Assembly: GCA_025060455.1 (NCBI GenBank)
Contig: JANXBY010000041.1
Span: 1-52,578 of the forward strand
DNA length: 52,578 bases
Source of the DNA: Armatimonadota bacterium
GTDB taxonomy: Bacteria; Sysuimicrobiota; Sysuimicrobiia; Sysuimicrobiales; Sysuimicrobiaceae
Direction of reading: 5' to 3'
Shown here: positions 8,302-16,466 of the stretch, in pieces
How positions within the stretch are numbered: the stretch's first letter is position 1
How the letters are laid out: the number at the start of each line of letters is the position of its first letter
Made by a program: the position numbers and the translations under genes
Notes under the pieces: generated by a model
The model's input: only the letters and a program-made list of their open reading frames with translations
Databases searched by the model: none
What the model was told of the DNA's origin: nothing

Positions 8302-9186
8302 TCAGATGACGCCGGCCACCGCCGCCGCCACGTCGGCCAGGCTGCGGCAACCCAAGGCCACCTCGGCTGCGCATCCCACGAGGATCAGGGGCACCGGGTT
8401 GGTGGTGTGCGCGCCGTCCGTTGACTCGGCGCCGCCGTGGTCGCTGGTCAGCACCAACAGGTCCGCCTGCAGGTCCAGGTGCGCCAGGGCAGCACCCAGG
8501 GCCTGGTCCAGGGCCTCCATAACCTGGGGCACAGGTACTGGCCAGCGGCCGTGAGAGGCCAGATCCAGGGCGAAGAACTCAAACGCGGTGAACGCGTGCC
8601 GGGAGGCGATGGACGCCAGCCGCCACCCTGCTTCCTCCGGAGTTATCACGTCCACCGGGTGGCCGCGGGCTACAAGCCCTTCGCCCGTCAGGTCGGCGGC
8701 CACCGCCTCGCCCCTGCAGAGGTCCTCCAGGTCTCTCAGCCGGAGCCCCGCGGATGTCGCGGCCAACAGAAACGCGCCTTTGTAGCGGGCCCTTTCCAGG
8801 TAGGCGGAGGGGTACGCGTTCGCCAGCGCCACGGGCAGACCCCGGGCCCGTAGCCGAAGGAACAGGTTCTGCTGCTGGAGGACCGCCCGCAGGCGGGCGG
8901 TGGGGAACCCCGGGACGTGGCGGCCTTCCAAGGCCGCGGCGTTGCAGCCCGTGAGCAGGGCCACCTGACCCGTGCCGCTCTGCGGCCGTCCGGGGACACC
9001 CAGGGTGGCGTCCAGGGCCACCGCCGCGCACCGGCCGTTGGAGACGGGAAACGACGCCGCACACACAGGGCCTCCCAGCAGCGCCCGCAGGTTCGGCGTG
9101 GACGCGCGCAGCAGCGGGTTGTCGGGGCCTGCGGGACCGAGGCCCAGCCCGTCCACGAACCAGAACAGCACCCGGCGAGCCTTCAC
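8302..9186 (-). CDS. Alkaline-phosphatase-superfamily metalloenzyme
   Basis: The 294-residue protein begins with VLFWFVDGLGLGP and STPNLRALL, the first metal-binding segment of the alkaline phosphatase/phosphoglycerate mutase/phosphopentomutase superfamily. It ends with LTSDHGGAESTDGAHTTNPVP, which supplies the Asp-His and His metal ligands. The nucleophile region is SGTGQVALLTGCNAA. It is shorter than cofactor-independent phosphoglycerate mutase (about 400 to 510 residues) and lacks its extra domain, so it is better called a metalloenzyme-domain protein of unknown substrate. GTG start at 9186 overlaps the stop of the DNA glycosylase gene by four bases (GTGA), indicating coupled translation. 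Confidence 0.8.
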   Translation of the reverse strand: MKARRVLFWFVDGLGLGPAGPDNPLLRASTPNLRALLGGPVCAASFPVSNGRCAAVALDATLGVPGRPQSGTGQVALLTGCNAAALEGRHVPGFPTARLRAVLQQQNLFLRLRARGLPVALANAYPSAYLERARYKGAFLLAATSAGLRLRDLEDLCRGEAVAADLTGEGLVARGHPVDVITPEEAGWRLASIASRHAFTAFEFFALDLASHGRWPVPVPQVMEALDQALGAALAHLDLQADLLVLTSDHGGAESTDGAHTTNPVPLILVGCAAEVALGCRSLADVAAAVAGVI

Positions 9187-9800
9187 CGCGAGACGAAGGG
9201 GCTTCGGGGGTCGAAGAACCGCCACGGCCGGTCCGCCGCGCGGCGGATCCCCACGCGGGCAGAGGTGGCCACCTTCTCCGGAGGCCGTCCGCGGGCCAGG
9301 TACAGCGATCCGGGCTGCGTGAGATCCCAGCCGTTGAACCCCCGGTCCACCGCCAGGGCCTTGGTGAGCCTGCCCGGGCCCCGCAGCAGCTGGCGCAGGT
9401 CGTCGGTGGCCCGCAGCCAGCGCATCACCTCCACACCCTCCACCGGCTCTGCGGCCCGCAGCAGCACCGCGCCCGCGGTCCCTTCCGGCTCGGTGACCAC
9501 GTTCATGCAGAAGTGGTTGCCGTACGAGAAGTACACGTACGCGCGCCCGGGCGGCCCCCACATGATGGCACTGCGAGGCGTGCGGCGGTACGCGTGGCTG
9601 GCAGGGTCCTCGGGCCCCAGGTAAGCCTCCACCTCCACCAGCCTTGCCACCAGCACCACGGAGCCGGGTTGTTCGGGGGGCTGGAGGACGCGCACCACCA
9701 GAGTTCCCAGAAGGTCGGGGGCCACCTCCAGGGTGGGACGCTCGAAGAACGCTCTCGGCAGGGCAGGCGGCAGGGCCAGCTGGACCGGCCGGCGGGTCAT
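9183..9800 (-). CDS. 3-methyladenine DNA glycosylase (AAG/MPG family)
   Basis: The 205-residue enzyme removes alkylated or deaminated purines from DNA to start base-excision repair. Family signatures are VAPDLLGTLVVR, the catalytic-Glu segment LVEVEAYLGPEDPASHAYR, SAIMWGPPGRAYVYFSYGNH and the C-terminal RVGIRRAADRPWRFF. Length is typical of bacterial members. Its ATG overlaps the stop of polX (ATGA), and its own stop overlaps the next gene, so polX, the glycosylase and the metalloenzyme form one coupled unit. Pairing of a glycosylase with an X-family polymerase suggests a base-excision repair operon. Confidence 0.94.
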   Translation of the reverse strand: MTRRPVQLALPPALPRAFFERPTLEVAPDLLGTLVVRVLQPPEQPGSVVLVARLVEVEAYLGPEDPASHAYRRTPRSAIMWGPPGRAYVYFSYGNHFCMNVVTEPEGTAGAVLLRAAEPVEGVEVMRWLRATDDLRQLLRGPGRLTKALAVDRGFNGWDLTQPGSLYLARGRPPEKVATSARVGIRRAADRPWRFFDPRSPFVSR

Positions 9801-11521
9801 CCGCGCTTCTGCCGCAGGCGCGCCACCAGCTTGTCAAGGGGCAGGGTGTTCACCACGTCCCTGGGCTCCAGCCAGCCGCGGCGCGCCGTGCCCACCCCGA
9901 ACTCCATGAACCGCAGCTCCGCAGGGCTGTGGGCGTCGGTGCCGATGGCCACCTGCACGCCATGCTCCTTGGCCAGCCGCACGTGGGCGTCCTTGAGGTC
10001 CAGCCGGTCCGGTTGCGCGTTGAGCTCCAGAATGGTGCCCGTCTCCCGGGCGGCGGCCACCAGCCGCTCCACGTCCACGGAGTACGGGTCCCGCTGGCCC
10101 AGCAGCCGGCCGGTGGGGTGGCCAATCATGGTCACGTAGCGGTTCCGCATGGCCCGCACGATCCGTTCCGTCATGGCCTGGGTGTCCATGCGGAACCGGC
10201 TGTGCACGGACGCGATCACCACGTCCAGCTCCCGCAGCACCTCGTCAGGGTAATCCAGGGTCCCGTCCGCCAGGATGTCCACCTCCGACCCGATGAGCAC
10301 GGTGATCCCGTCCAGCTTGTCCGACAGCCGCCGGACTTCGCGGATGTGGGCCCGTAGGTCGTCCACGGTGACCCCGCCCGCGAACTTCAGGGACTGGGAG
10401 TGGTCGGTGATGCACACGTACTCGTAGCCCAGCTGGCGGGCCACGAGGGCCATCTCCTCCGCGGTGGCCTGGCCGTCGCTCCACTTGGTGTGCATGTGGA
10501 GGTCCCCGCGGATGTCCTCCCGGGTCACCAGCCGCGGCAGCTTGCCGCGCTCTGCGGCCTCGATCTCCCCCTGGTCCTCCCGCAGCTCCGGTGGGATCCA
10601 CGGAAGCTTGACGGCCGCGTAGACCTCCTCCTCCGTGCGGCCCGCCACCCGCCGGTCGTCCTCCACCCGGAACACCCCGTACTCGTTGATCTTCAGACCC
10701 ATGCGGACCGCCCGCTCCCGGAGCTTCACGTTGTGGTCCTTGGAACCCGTGAAGTACTGCAGGGCGGCACCGAAGCTGGCAGGCTCCACCACCCGCAGGT
10801 CCGCCTGCATGCCGTTGCGCAGCACCACGCTGCTGCGGGTGGTGCCGCGGGACAGCACCTGCGCCACTAGCGCGTGCGTGGTGAACACCTCCATGGCGCG
10901 CTCGGGGCGGCTGGCGGTGGCCAGCACGTCGATATCCCCGATGGTGTCCCGCATGCGGCGGAGGCTGCCGGCCAAGCTCACCTGGCCCACGCCCCGGGCT
11001 TCCCGGAGCGCGGCCACCAGCTCCTGGGCCACGGGCAGTGCCGCGCCCAGGGGGACCCGGGTGGACTGCCGCCGGACCTGCTCGATCCCCCGCAGGATGT
11101 TCTCCTCCGTCTTCTTCCCGATGCGCGGGAGCCCCCGCAGCCGGCCTTCGCGGGCCGCCCGTTCCAGCTCTTCCAGGGTGGTGATCCCCAGGTGCTCGTA
11201 CAGCAGCATGGCGGTCTTGGGCCCGAGGCCCGGGACCCGCATGAGGGTGGTGATCCCGTGGGGCAGCTCCCGGAGCAGCTCCTGGTGGTAGGTGATCTTG
11301 CCCGTCCGCAGGTACTCGGAGATCTTCTCCGCCAGGCTCTTGCCCACCCCGGGGATCTGGTCCAGCTCGCCCCGGTCGGCCACCGCCTCCACGTCCTCCC
11401 CTAGGTTCTCCAGGGACCGTGCCGCCCGCCGGTACGCGTTGACCCGGAAGGTGGACTCCCCCTTGATCTCCAGGAGGTCCGCGATCTCGTTGAACAGGGC
11501 TGCAATCTCGAGGTTCCTCAT
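9797..11521 (-). CDS. polX: DNA polymerase X with PHP exonuclease domain
   Basis: The 574-residue product has an N-terminal helix-hairpin-helix 8-kDa-like domain and HhH repeats (IPGVGKSLAEKI, VPGLGPKTAMLL), a nucleotidyltransferase palm (GSLRRMRDTIGDIDVL with the two catalytic Asp at about 196 and 198, third Asp at about 241 in QADLRVVEP), and a C-terminal PHP domain from about residue 340 (DLHMHTKWSDG, VCITDHSQS, AIGTDAHS) supplying a metal-dependent 3' exonuclease or AP-processing activity. This is the standard bacterial PolX of base-excision repair. ATG at 11521; a plausible promoter lies about 13 bases upstream. Confidence 0.96.
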   Translation of the reverse strand: MRNLEIAALFNEIADLLEIKGESTFRVNAYRRAARSLENLGEDVEAVADRGELDQIPGVGKSLAEKISEYLRTGKITYHQELLRELPHGITTLMRVPGLGPKTAMLLYEHLGITTLEELERAAREGRLRGLPRIGKKTEENILRGIEQVRRQSTRVPLGAALPVAQELVAALREARGVGQVSLAGSLRRMRDTIGDIDVLATASRPERAMEVFTTHALVAQVLSRGTTRSSVVLRNGMQADLRVVEPASFGAALQYFTGSKDHNVKLRERAVRMGLKINEYGVFRVEDDRRVAGRTEEEVYAAVKLPWIPPELREDQGEIEAAERGKLPRLVTREDIRGDLHMHTKWSDGQATAEEMALVARQLGYEYVCITDHSQSLKFAGGVTVDDLRAHIREVRRLSDKLDGITVLIGSEVDILADGTLDYPDEVLRELDVVIASVHSRFRMDTQAMTERIVRAMRNRYVTMIGHPTGRLLGQRDPYSVDVERLVAAARETGTILELNAQPDRLDLKDAHVRLAKEHGVQVAIGTDAHSPAELRFMEFGVGTARRGWLEPRDVVNTLPLDKLVARLRQKRG

Positions 11522-11533
11522 GCCCCCGCAGCG

Positions 11534-11562
11534 ATTATGGGCCGCCCGGTGGCCGGTTGGAA
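11534..11562 (-). promoter_or_regulatory. Candidate sigma-70 promoter for the polX operon
   Basis: On the minus strand TTCCAA and CATAAT are separated by exactly 17 bases, and the -10 box starts about 18 bases before the polX ATG. The -10 is a five-of-six match and the -35 is poor (three of six). The leader would be very short. Confidence 0.4.
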
Positions 11563-11608
11563 GCCGAGCCGAAATGCCGGGTCTAGGCGTGCTAGCCTGG
11601 GGGCGGAC

Positions 11609-12340
11609 GTGGCCTGCCGTGTCCTAGTCACCGGTTCCGCAGACGGGCTCGGGCTGCTGGCTGCCCGCCGCCTGATCGCCCAGGGCCACCGCGTGGTCCT
11701 GCACGCGCGCAGCCCCGCCCGGGCTCAGGAGGCGATGGCCGCTGCGCCGGGCGCGCAAGCAGCCCTGGTGGCGGACCTGTCCCGCCTGGAGGAGGTCAGA
11801 GGGCTGGCCGAGGCGGCCAACGCCTCGGGGCCCTTCGACGCGGTGATCCACAACGCGGGCGTGTACCGCGCGCCCGGTCAGGAGGTCCTGACCGTGAACA
11901 CCCTGGCGCCGTACGTGCTGACATGTCTTGTGCGAGCCCGACGCCTCGTGTATGTGAGCTCCGGCATGCACCGGTCCGCGCACCCGGACCTACGCCGCCT
12001 CGCCTCCGAGGAGGCCAGCTACGCGGAGTCCAAGTTCTACCTGGTGTTGCTGGCCAAGGCTGTGGCCCGCAGGTGGCCCCAGGTGTACGCCAACGCGGTC
12101 AACCCGGGGTGGGTCCCCACCAAGATGGGTGGCCCGGGTGCCCCGGACGACCTGGAAGAAGGGGTGCGCACGCAGGTGTGGCTGGCCACCAGCTGCGACC
12201 CGCAGGCGCGGGTGAGCGGCCAGTACTTCCACCACATGCGGCAGGCCCCCTACCACCCCCGGGCGAACGATGTGGCACTACAGGAAGCGTTTCTGGCCGT
12301 CTGCGCCAGGCTGACGGGGGTGCCTTTCCCGGACGCGTAG
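11609..12340 (+). CDS. Short-chain dehydrogenase/reductase (SDR)
   Basis: The 243-residue protein is a classical SDR: nucleotide-binding VTGSADGLG (the TGxxxGxG motif) at the N-terminus, HNAGVY (NAG motif), VYVSSGMH supplying the catalytic Ser, YAESK as the catalytic YxxxK, and NAVNPGWVPTKM after it. Such enzymes use NAD(P)H to oxidise or reduce small alcohols or ketones; the substrate is unknown. The sequence is compact between the Rossmann strand and NAG motif. GTG at 11609 is preferred because the TGxxxGxG motif normally begins within ten residues of the start; an in-frame ATG at 11537 would add 24 residues without family support. It stands alone on the plus strand, divergent from polX and convergent with cvpA. 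Confidence 0.88.
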   Translation: MACRVLVTGSADGLGLLAARRLIAQGHRVVLHARSPARAQEAMAAAPGAQAALVADLSRLEEVRGLAEAANASGPFDAVIHNAGVYRAPGQEVLTVNTLAPYVLTCLVRARRLVYVSSGMHRSAHPDLRRLASEEASYAESKFYLVLLAKAVARRWPQVYANAVNPGWVPTKMGGPGAPDDLEEGVRTQVWLATSCDPQARVSGQYFHHMRQAPYHPRANDVALQEAFLAVCARLTGVPFPDA

Positions 12341-12367
12341 CGCCGCGGGGACAACGGACCGGGGTCG

Positions 12368-12392
12368 CCAAAGAACGCCCAGCGGTTCTTGG
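12368..12392. terminator. Candidate bidirectional terminator hairpin
   Basis: An imperfect inverted repeat (CCAAAGAAC paired with GTTCTTGG, one bulged A) lies between the convergent SDR and cvpA genes. There is no clear U-run, so this is a weak call based on position and pairing. Confidence 0.35.
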
Positions 12393-12401
12393 GAGTATCT
12401 C

Positions 12402-12920
12402 CTAGAATTTCTCGCCGCCGGGGCCCAGGGTCGGCAGCCGCACCGGCAGCAGTGGGCTCAGGGTGCGGTACAGAGCTACCTGCCAGCTCGCCAGGTACGG
12501 CCCCACCACCGACCGCTCCACATCACGCTGGATGGCAGGTGCGAACGGTGCGGACAGAAGGAAGGTGACCAGCACCACCCCCAGGAGCGCCGCCTTCACC
12601 ACCCCCGCAAGGCCACCCAGCACGATGGCGCCACCCGTGGCGGCCTTTCGGCCCGCGATCCACGCGGTGAGGTAGTTGCCCACCACCACGAACAGCAGGA
12701 ACAGCACCGCAAACGCCACCGTGGCGGCCCAGTCCGGCCAGGGGAACGTGGCGCCGAAGAACGTCTCCGCCGCCGGCCGGAACAGCAGGGCCGCCCCCAC
12801 GTAGCTGAGCAGCAGGAAGAACGTCTCCAGGAGGGTGCGGACCGGGCCCCGCTGCAACCCCAGAAGCACCGCCACGAGCAGCAGCGCCAGCACCACCCAG
12901 TCCAGCCAAGTGGGGGTCAT
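12402..12920 (-). CDS. CvpA-family membrane protein
   Basis: The 172-residue protein has four predicted membrane helices (about 8-25, 32-50, 66-88, 100-125). The N-terminal TWLDWVVLALLLVAVLLGLQRG and the central VGNYLTAWIAGRKA region are typical of CvpA/colicin V production-type proteins. Its molecular role is unresolved; family members affect envelope properties. ATG 12920 has GGGAGG with five-base spacing; a GTG two codons earlier would sit on top of the ribosome site. It is the last gene of the infC-to-pheT block, 57 bases after pheT, so it probably shares the T-box-controlled transcript. Confidence 0.88.
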   Translation of the reverse strand: MTPTWLDWVVLALLLVAVLLGLQRGPVRTLLETFFLLLSYVGAALLFRPAAETFFGATFPWPDWAATVAFAVLFLLFVVVGNYLTAWIAGRKAATGGAIVLGGLAGVVKAALLGVVLVTFLLSAPFAPAIQRDVERSVVGPYLASWQVALYRTLSPLLPVRLPTLGPGGEKF

Positions 12921-12977
12921 CGCCACCTCCCGTCGGCCAACAGCTTCGCGGCGACCAGCGCGGTTCCTGCCGCCCCG

Positions 12978-15044
12978 CTAGCGGAACTGCGCGCCCAGCT
13001 GCTCCCGGAGGGCCTGGCGCACGCGGTCCAGAAGGGAGTCCACCTCGTCCGACTGCAGGGTCCGCCGGGGGTCTCGGAACCGCATGCGCACCGCCAGGCT
13101 CTTGCACCCCGCCGGCACCGGCGGCCCCGTGTACACGTCGAAGGGCTCGCACGCCTCCAGCAGTCCTCCCGCCACCTCGCGGATCACCCGCACGACCTCG
13201 CCCGCGGGGACGGAGTTTTCCACCACCACCGCCAGGTCCCGCTCCGCGGCGGGCGTGTACGCCAGGGGCCGGTACTGGGGCACCGACCGCGCGGCCTCCA
13301 GGAGAGGCTGTAGCTCCAGCTCCGCCACGTACGCGCGGCCCCGCAGGTCGTAGCGGTCGCACACCTCCGGGTGCAGCTCGCCCAGCCAGCCCGCCCGGCG
13401 CCCCTGGACCCACAGTCCTGCGGCGCGGTACGGGTGTAGCCACGGGAACGCCTCCGTCCGCACCTCCCAGCCCTGCACGTGCAGGGCTTCCAGCAGCCCC
13501 TCCACCACGCCCTTGAGGTGGTAGAAGTCCACCTGTACGGCCGCCTGCGGCAGGTTCCACGCACCCGCCACAGCCCGGCCCATACGCGCCACACCCACCA
13601 CCTTGCATTCCCCCCAACCCTCCTCTGCAGGGAAGAACACCCGCCCGACTTCGAAGACGTGGACGTCCTCGTTGCCCCGAGCGCGGTTGGTGCGCAGGAC
13701 CTCCACCAGGCAGGGCAGCAGCGTGGTCCGCAGGTGCGTGTGTTCCTGGGTCAGGGGGTTGCGTAAGGGAATTGCCCGGCGCAGGGGGTGGTCTCTGGGG
13801 ACGCCCGCCCGCTCCAGGTCGTCCGAACGGATGAGGCTCAGGGTCAGGACCTCCGTCAGGCCCGCGCGCAGCAGCGCCTGCCGGACCTGGCGCTCCGCCT
13901 CCACCTGCGGGTCCACCCGCCCCGCCCCCATCACCTCCACCGGCAGCGTTTCCGGCACGCGGTCGTAGCCATAGACGCGCGCCACTTCCTCGATGAGGTC
14001 TTCCTCGTGCTCCACGTCGCGCCGGTGGGCGGGCACGGTCACCCACCACCGCTCGGGCCCCCGCTCCACCTGGAAGCCTAGACGCTGCAGGATGTCCGCG
14101 GCCTCATCGTCGGGTACGTCCAACCCCAGCACCCGACGCATGCGGTCCGGCCGCAAGAACACCCGGCGCGGCGGCTGGGGGTGTGGATACACGTCCAGCT
14201 CCCCCCGCAGCACCCGGCCGCCCGCCAGCTGCGCCACCAGCTGGGCAGCCCTGGCCGCGGCGAACCAAGCCCGCTCAGGGTCCCCGCCCCGCTCGTGGCG
14301 CGTGCTGCCCTCGGTGCGCATCCCCAGGCTGCGGGCGGTCCTGCGCACCGCGGGACCGTGGAACCACGCGGACTCCAGCAGCACCCGCCGCGTCTCCGGC
14401 CGGATCTCGGTGTCCAGGCCGCCCATAATCCCCCCGAGGGCCACGACCCGCTCGCGGTCCGCGATGACCAGGGCGCCCGCGTGCAGCCGGCGCTCCACAC
14501 CGTCCAACGTCACCAGAACCTCGCCCTCCCGGGCGGCCCGCACCACCACCCCGCCGCCCACGAGACGGTCCAGGTCGAAGGCGTGAAGGGGCTGTCCGGT
14601 CTCCAGCATCACGTAGTTGGTCACGTCCACCACGTTGTTGATGCTGCGGATCCCGCAGCGCTCCAGCCGCTCCGCCATCCACCGGGGCGAAGGGCCCACC
14701 TGCACGTCCACCACCACGCGGCCCACGTACCGGTGGCACAGGCCGGGGTCTGCCACCTCCACCCACGCCACCTGCGAGGCCGGAGGGTCTGCCTCCTGGA
14801 GGTCCACGCGGGGCGGCTTGAGCCTTCCCCGGCACACCGCGGCCACCTCCCGCGCCACCCCCAGCATGCCCATCCAGTCGGGGCGGTTCGTGGTGGTCTC
14901 CAGGTCGAACACCCAGTCGTCGCCCGCCCGCTCCACCGCCTCCACACCCAGCCCCAGCATGGGGAACCGTTCTTCCCACTCCGCGGGATCCTGGGGCATG
15001 GACAGCTCCACCAGCTCCATCAGCCAGCTCCACAAGACCCGCAT
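12978..15044 (-). CDS. pheT: Phenylalanyl-tRNA synthetase beta subunit, lacking the EMAPII-like tRNA-binding domain
   Basis: The 688-residue subunit pairs with PheS as an alpha2-beta2 enzyme charging tRNA-Phe. The B3/B4 editing region (VFDLETTTNRPDWMGMLGVA, TGQPLHAFDLDRL, ALGGIMGG), the B5 domain (PPRRVFLRPDRM), the catalytic-like B6/B7 core and the C-terminal FDX-ACB anticodon-binding domain (AAERDLAVVVENSV) are present. What is missing is the roughly 110-residue B2 OB-fold that normally sits between residues 40 and 150: here the N-terminal helix segment FPMLGLGVEAVE runs straight into the ITPNRPD-like block. That explains the short length (family about 800). ATG at 15044 follows GAGGAG and the pheS stop by nine bases. 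Confidence 0.97.
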   Translation of the reverse strand: MRVLWSWLMELVELSMPQDPAEWEERFPMLGLGVEAVERAGDDWVFDLETTTNRPDWMGMLGVAREVAAVCRGRLKPPRVDLQEADPPASQVAWVEVADPGLCHRYVGRVVVDVQVGPSPRWMAERLERCGIRSINNVVDVTNYVMLETGQPLHAFDLDRLVGGGVVVRAAREGEVLVTLDGVERRLHAGALVIADRERVVALGGIMGGLDTEIRPETRRVLLESAWFHGPAVRRTARSLGMRTEGSTRHERGGDPERAWFAAARAAQLVAQLAGGRVLRGELDVYPHPQPPRRVFLRPDRMRRVLGLDVPDDEAADILQRLGFQVERGPERWWVTVPAHRRDVEHEEDLIEEVARVYGYDRVPETLPVEVMGAGRVDPQVEAERQVRQALLRAGLTEVLTLSLIRSDDLERAGVPRDHPLRRAIPLRNPLTQEHTHLRTTLLPCLVEVLRTNRARGNEDVHVFEVGRVFFPAEEGWGECKVVGVARMGRAVAGAWNLPQAAVQVDFYHLKGVVEGLLEALHVQGWEVRTEAFPWLHPYRAAGLWVQGRRAGWLGELHPEVCDRYDLRGRAYVAELELQPLLEAARSVPQYRPLAYTPAAERDLAVVVENSVPAGEVVRVIREVAGGLLEACEPFDVYTGPPVPAGCKSLAVRMRFRDPRRTLQSDEVDSLLDRVRQALREQLGAQFR

Positions 15045-15053
15045 GCGCGCTCC

Positions 15054-16037
15054 TCAGAACTGCGCGAGAAATCGCACGTCGTTCTCCCAGAACAGCCGGA
15101 TGTCGTCGATGCCGTAGCGCACCATGGCGGGTCGGTCCACGCCGCACCCGAAGGCGAACGCGGTGTACCGCTCCGGGTCGATACCCGCCATCTCCAGCAC
15201 CCGCGGGTGGAACATGCCGCACCCTCCGATCTCCAGCCACCGGCCCCGGAACGAGACCGCGATCTCCGCGCTGGGTTCCGTGAAGGGGAAGTAGGAGGGC
15301 TGGAAGCGGACCCGGGTGTCGGGCCCCCACAGCTGCCGCGCGAACTCCGCCAGCACCCCTTTCAGGTCCGAGAACCGCACTCCTTCCCCCACCATGAAGC
15401 CGTCCACCTGGTGGAACACCGGCATGTGGGTGGCGTCCACCACGTCACGACGGTAGCACCGGCCCACGGTCACCACCCGCATGGGAGGCTGCCGGCGGGG
15501 CATCACCCGCACGTCCACCGCGGTGCACTGAGTCCGCAGCAGGTGCTCGTCGTCCAGGTAGAAGGAGTCCTGGGCGTCGCGGGCGGGGTGGTCCTCCGGG
15601 ATGTTCAGGCGCCGGAAGTTGAACTCCTCCGTCTCCAGCTCGGGGCCGTCCACCACCTCAAACCCCATGGACCGGAAGATGTCCCGGATCTCCTCGATCA
15701 TGCGTCCCAGGACGTGCTCGCGACCCACCGGCGCCCGCCGGCCCGGCAGGGTGACGTCTACCGCCTCCGCCCGCAGGCGCTCTTCCCGCTCCCGCGCCCG
15801 CAGCTGGCGGGTGCGCTCCTCCAGCCGCCCCTCCAGCCACTCCTTCAGCTGGTTCAGCACCGCGCCGGCCGCCGCGCGCTGCGCGGGCGGCAGCTGCGGC
15901 AGGCCGCGCAGCACCTGGGTGAGCTCGCCTTTGCGGCCCAGGTACCTGCGCCGGACCGCCTCCAGCTCGTCGGTGGTGGAGGCGGACTCCAGCTCTTGTG
16001 CGGCGCGCCGGCGCAGGGCCTCAACCCGCTCCTCCAT
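15054..16037 (-). CDS. pheS: Phenylalanyl-tRNA synthetase alpha subunit
   Basis: The 327-residue catalytic subunit has an N-terminal coiled-coil tRNA-contacting arm (to about residue 90) and the class II core: motif 1 region MGFEVVDGPELETEEFNF, motif 2 in VVTVGRCYRRDVVDATHMP with FHQVDGFMVGE, and motif 3 AFAFGCGVDRPAMVRYG. It ends IRLFWENDVRFLAQF, typical of the family. ATG 16037 is preferred over a GTG at 16043 because GGAGGG ends right before that GTG but sits at ideal spacing for the ATG. Expression is likely controlled by the T-box immediately upstream. It is followed directly by pheT. Confidence 0.98.
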   Translation of the reverse strand: MEERVEALRRRAAQELESASTTDELEAVRRRYLGRKGELTQVLRGLPQLPPAQRAAAGAVLNQLKEWLEGRLEERTRQLRAREREERLRAEAVDVTLPGRRAPVGREHVLGRMIEEIRDIFRSMGFEVVDGPELETEEFNFRRLNIPEDHPARDAQDSFYLDDEHLLRTQCTAVDVRVMPRRQPPMRVVTVGRCYRRDVVDATHMPVFHQVDGFMVGEGVRFSDLKGVLAEFARQLWGPDTRVRFQPSYFPFTEPSAEIAVSFRGRWLEIGGCGMFHPRVLEMAGIDPERYTAFAFGCGVDRPAMVRYGIDDIRLFWENDVRFLAQF

Positions 16038-16043
16038 GGGCAC

Positions 16044-16310
16044 CCCTCCACACGCGGGCGCGCCACCGCCCGTGTGGCGGAGGCGCGCCGCCGCGGTACC
16101 TCCTTGCGTCCGGGAGCTGGCTCCCGGCCCTCTGGCCGCTGTCCCGGGCGGACCCGGCGGGCATTACCCGCGGCCTGCCACCAGGCCACGCTCCTCCCGC
16201 GGCTCGGGAGCGAACGCACACGGCCCGGCGCCGGGGACTTCCACCCGCGTCCCCTCGCTGTGGGCCGGAGGCCGAGGCGCTCTCCGTCCTCGCCTCAGTT
16301 CCAGATGGAC
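16044..16310 (-). promoter_or_regulatory. Phenylalanine T-box riboswitch, apparently translational type
   Basis: The leader before pheS carries the T-box landmarks in order on the minus strand: a Stem I base with GAGGACGGAGAG, an AGCGA bulge motif (16255-16259) topped by a GGGGAC/GTCCCC distal stem, the specifier codon TTC (16212-16214, Phe) followed by GCTCCCGAGCC, two more hairpins, and the T-box AAGGAGGTACCGCGG (16092-16106). CCTCC at 16079-16083 can pair with AAGGAGG of the T-box (antisequestrator) or, as CCTCC...CACACG, with CGTGTGGAGG covering the pheS ribosome site (16045-16054). No U-run follows, so control of translation initiation is inferred. The usual UGGN is AGGU here. Confidence 0.85.
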
Positions 16311-16414
16311 CGGGCGTACGCGTGGGCCCGGCGCAGCCTCCGGTACACCACGTACGCCCACGCCGCACCCGTCCTCTGGAACACGTTCCAGAAGAACTCC
16401 GACGTCCAGAACAT
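16295..16414 (-). CDS. yqzL: YqzL-like small protein
   Basis: A 39-residue frame from ATG 16414 contains EFFWNVFQRTGAAWAYVVYR, which matches the core of the YqzL-like family (FxWxxFxxTGxxxAYLxYK) known from Bacillus, where the gene neighbours recO. Its function is unknown. The match and the strongly non-random aromatic composition support a real gene, although no clear Shine-Dalgarno precedes the ATG. It lies between trmH and the T-box, and its last codons touch the beginning of the T-box Stem I. This location differs from Bacillus. The short length (family about 45-50 residues) leaves some doubt about the ends. Confidence 0.7.
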   Translation of the reverse strand: MFWTSEFFWNVFQRTGAAWAYVVYRRLRRAHAYARSIWN

Positions 16415-16466
16415 GACGTCCGCTGCGCCCAGCTGGCGCTTTGCCCGCAGTATACCAGCGGCCCGA

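Noticed and set aside
6921-8309. A 462-codon plus-strand frame opposite mutS2
   Set aside because: Antisense shadow of a confidently identified gene.
8302-9186. Cofactor-independent phosphoglycerate mutase
   Set aside because: The protein is far too short and lacks the inserted phosphotransferase-specific domain; only the shared metalloenzyme fold is supported.
16044-16090. Rho-independent terminator in the pheS leader
   Set aside because: The hairpin is strong but no U-run follows; ribosome-site sequestration explains the structure better.
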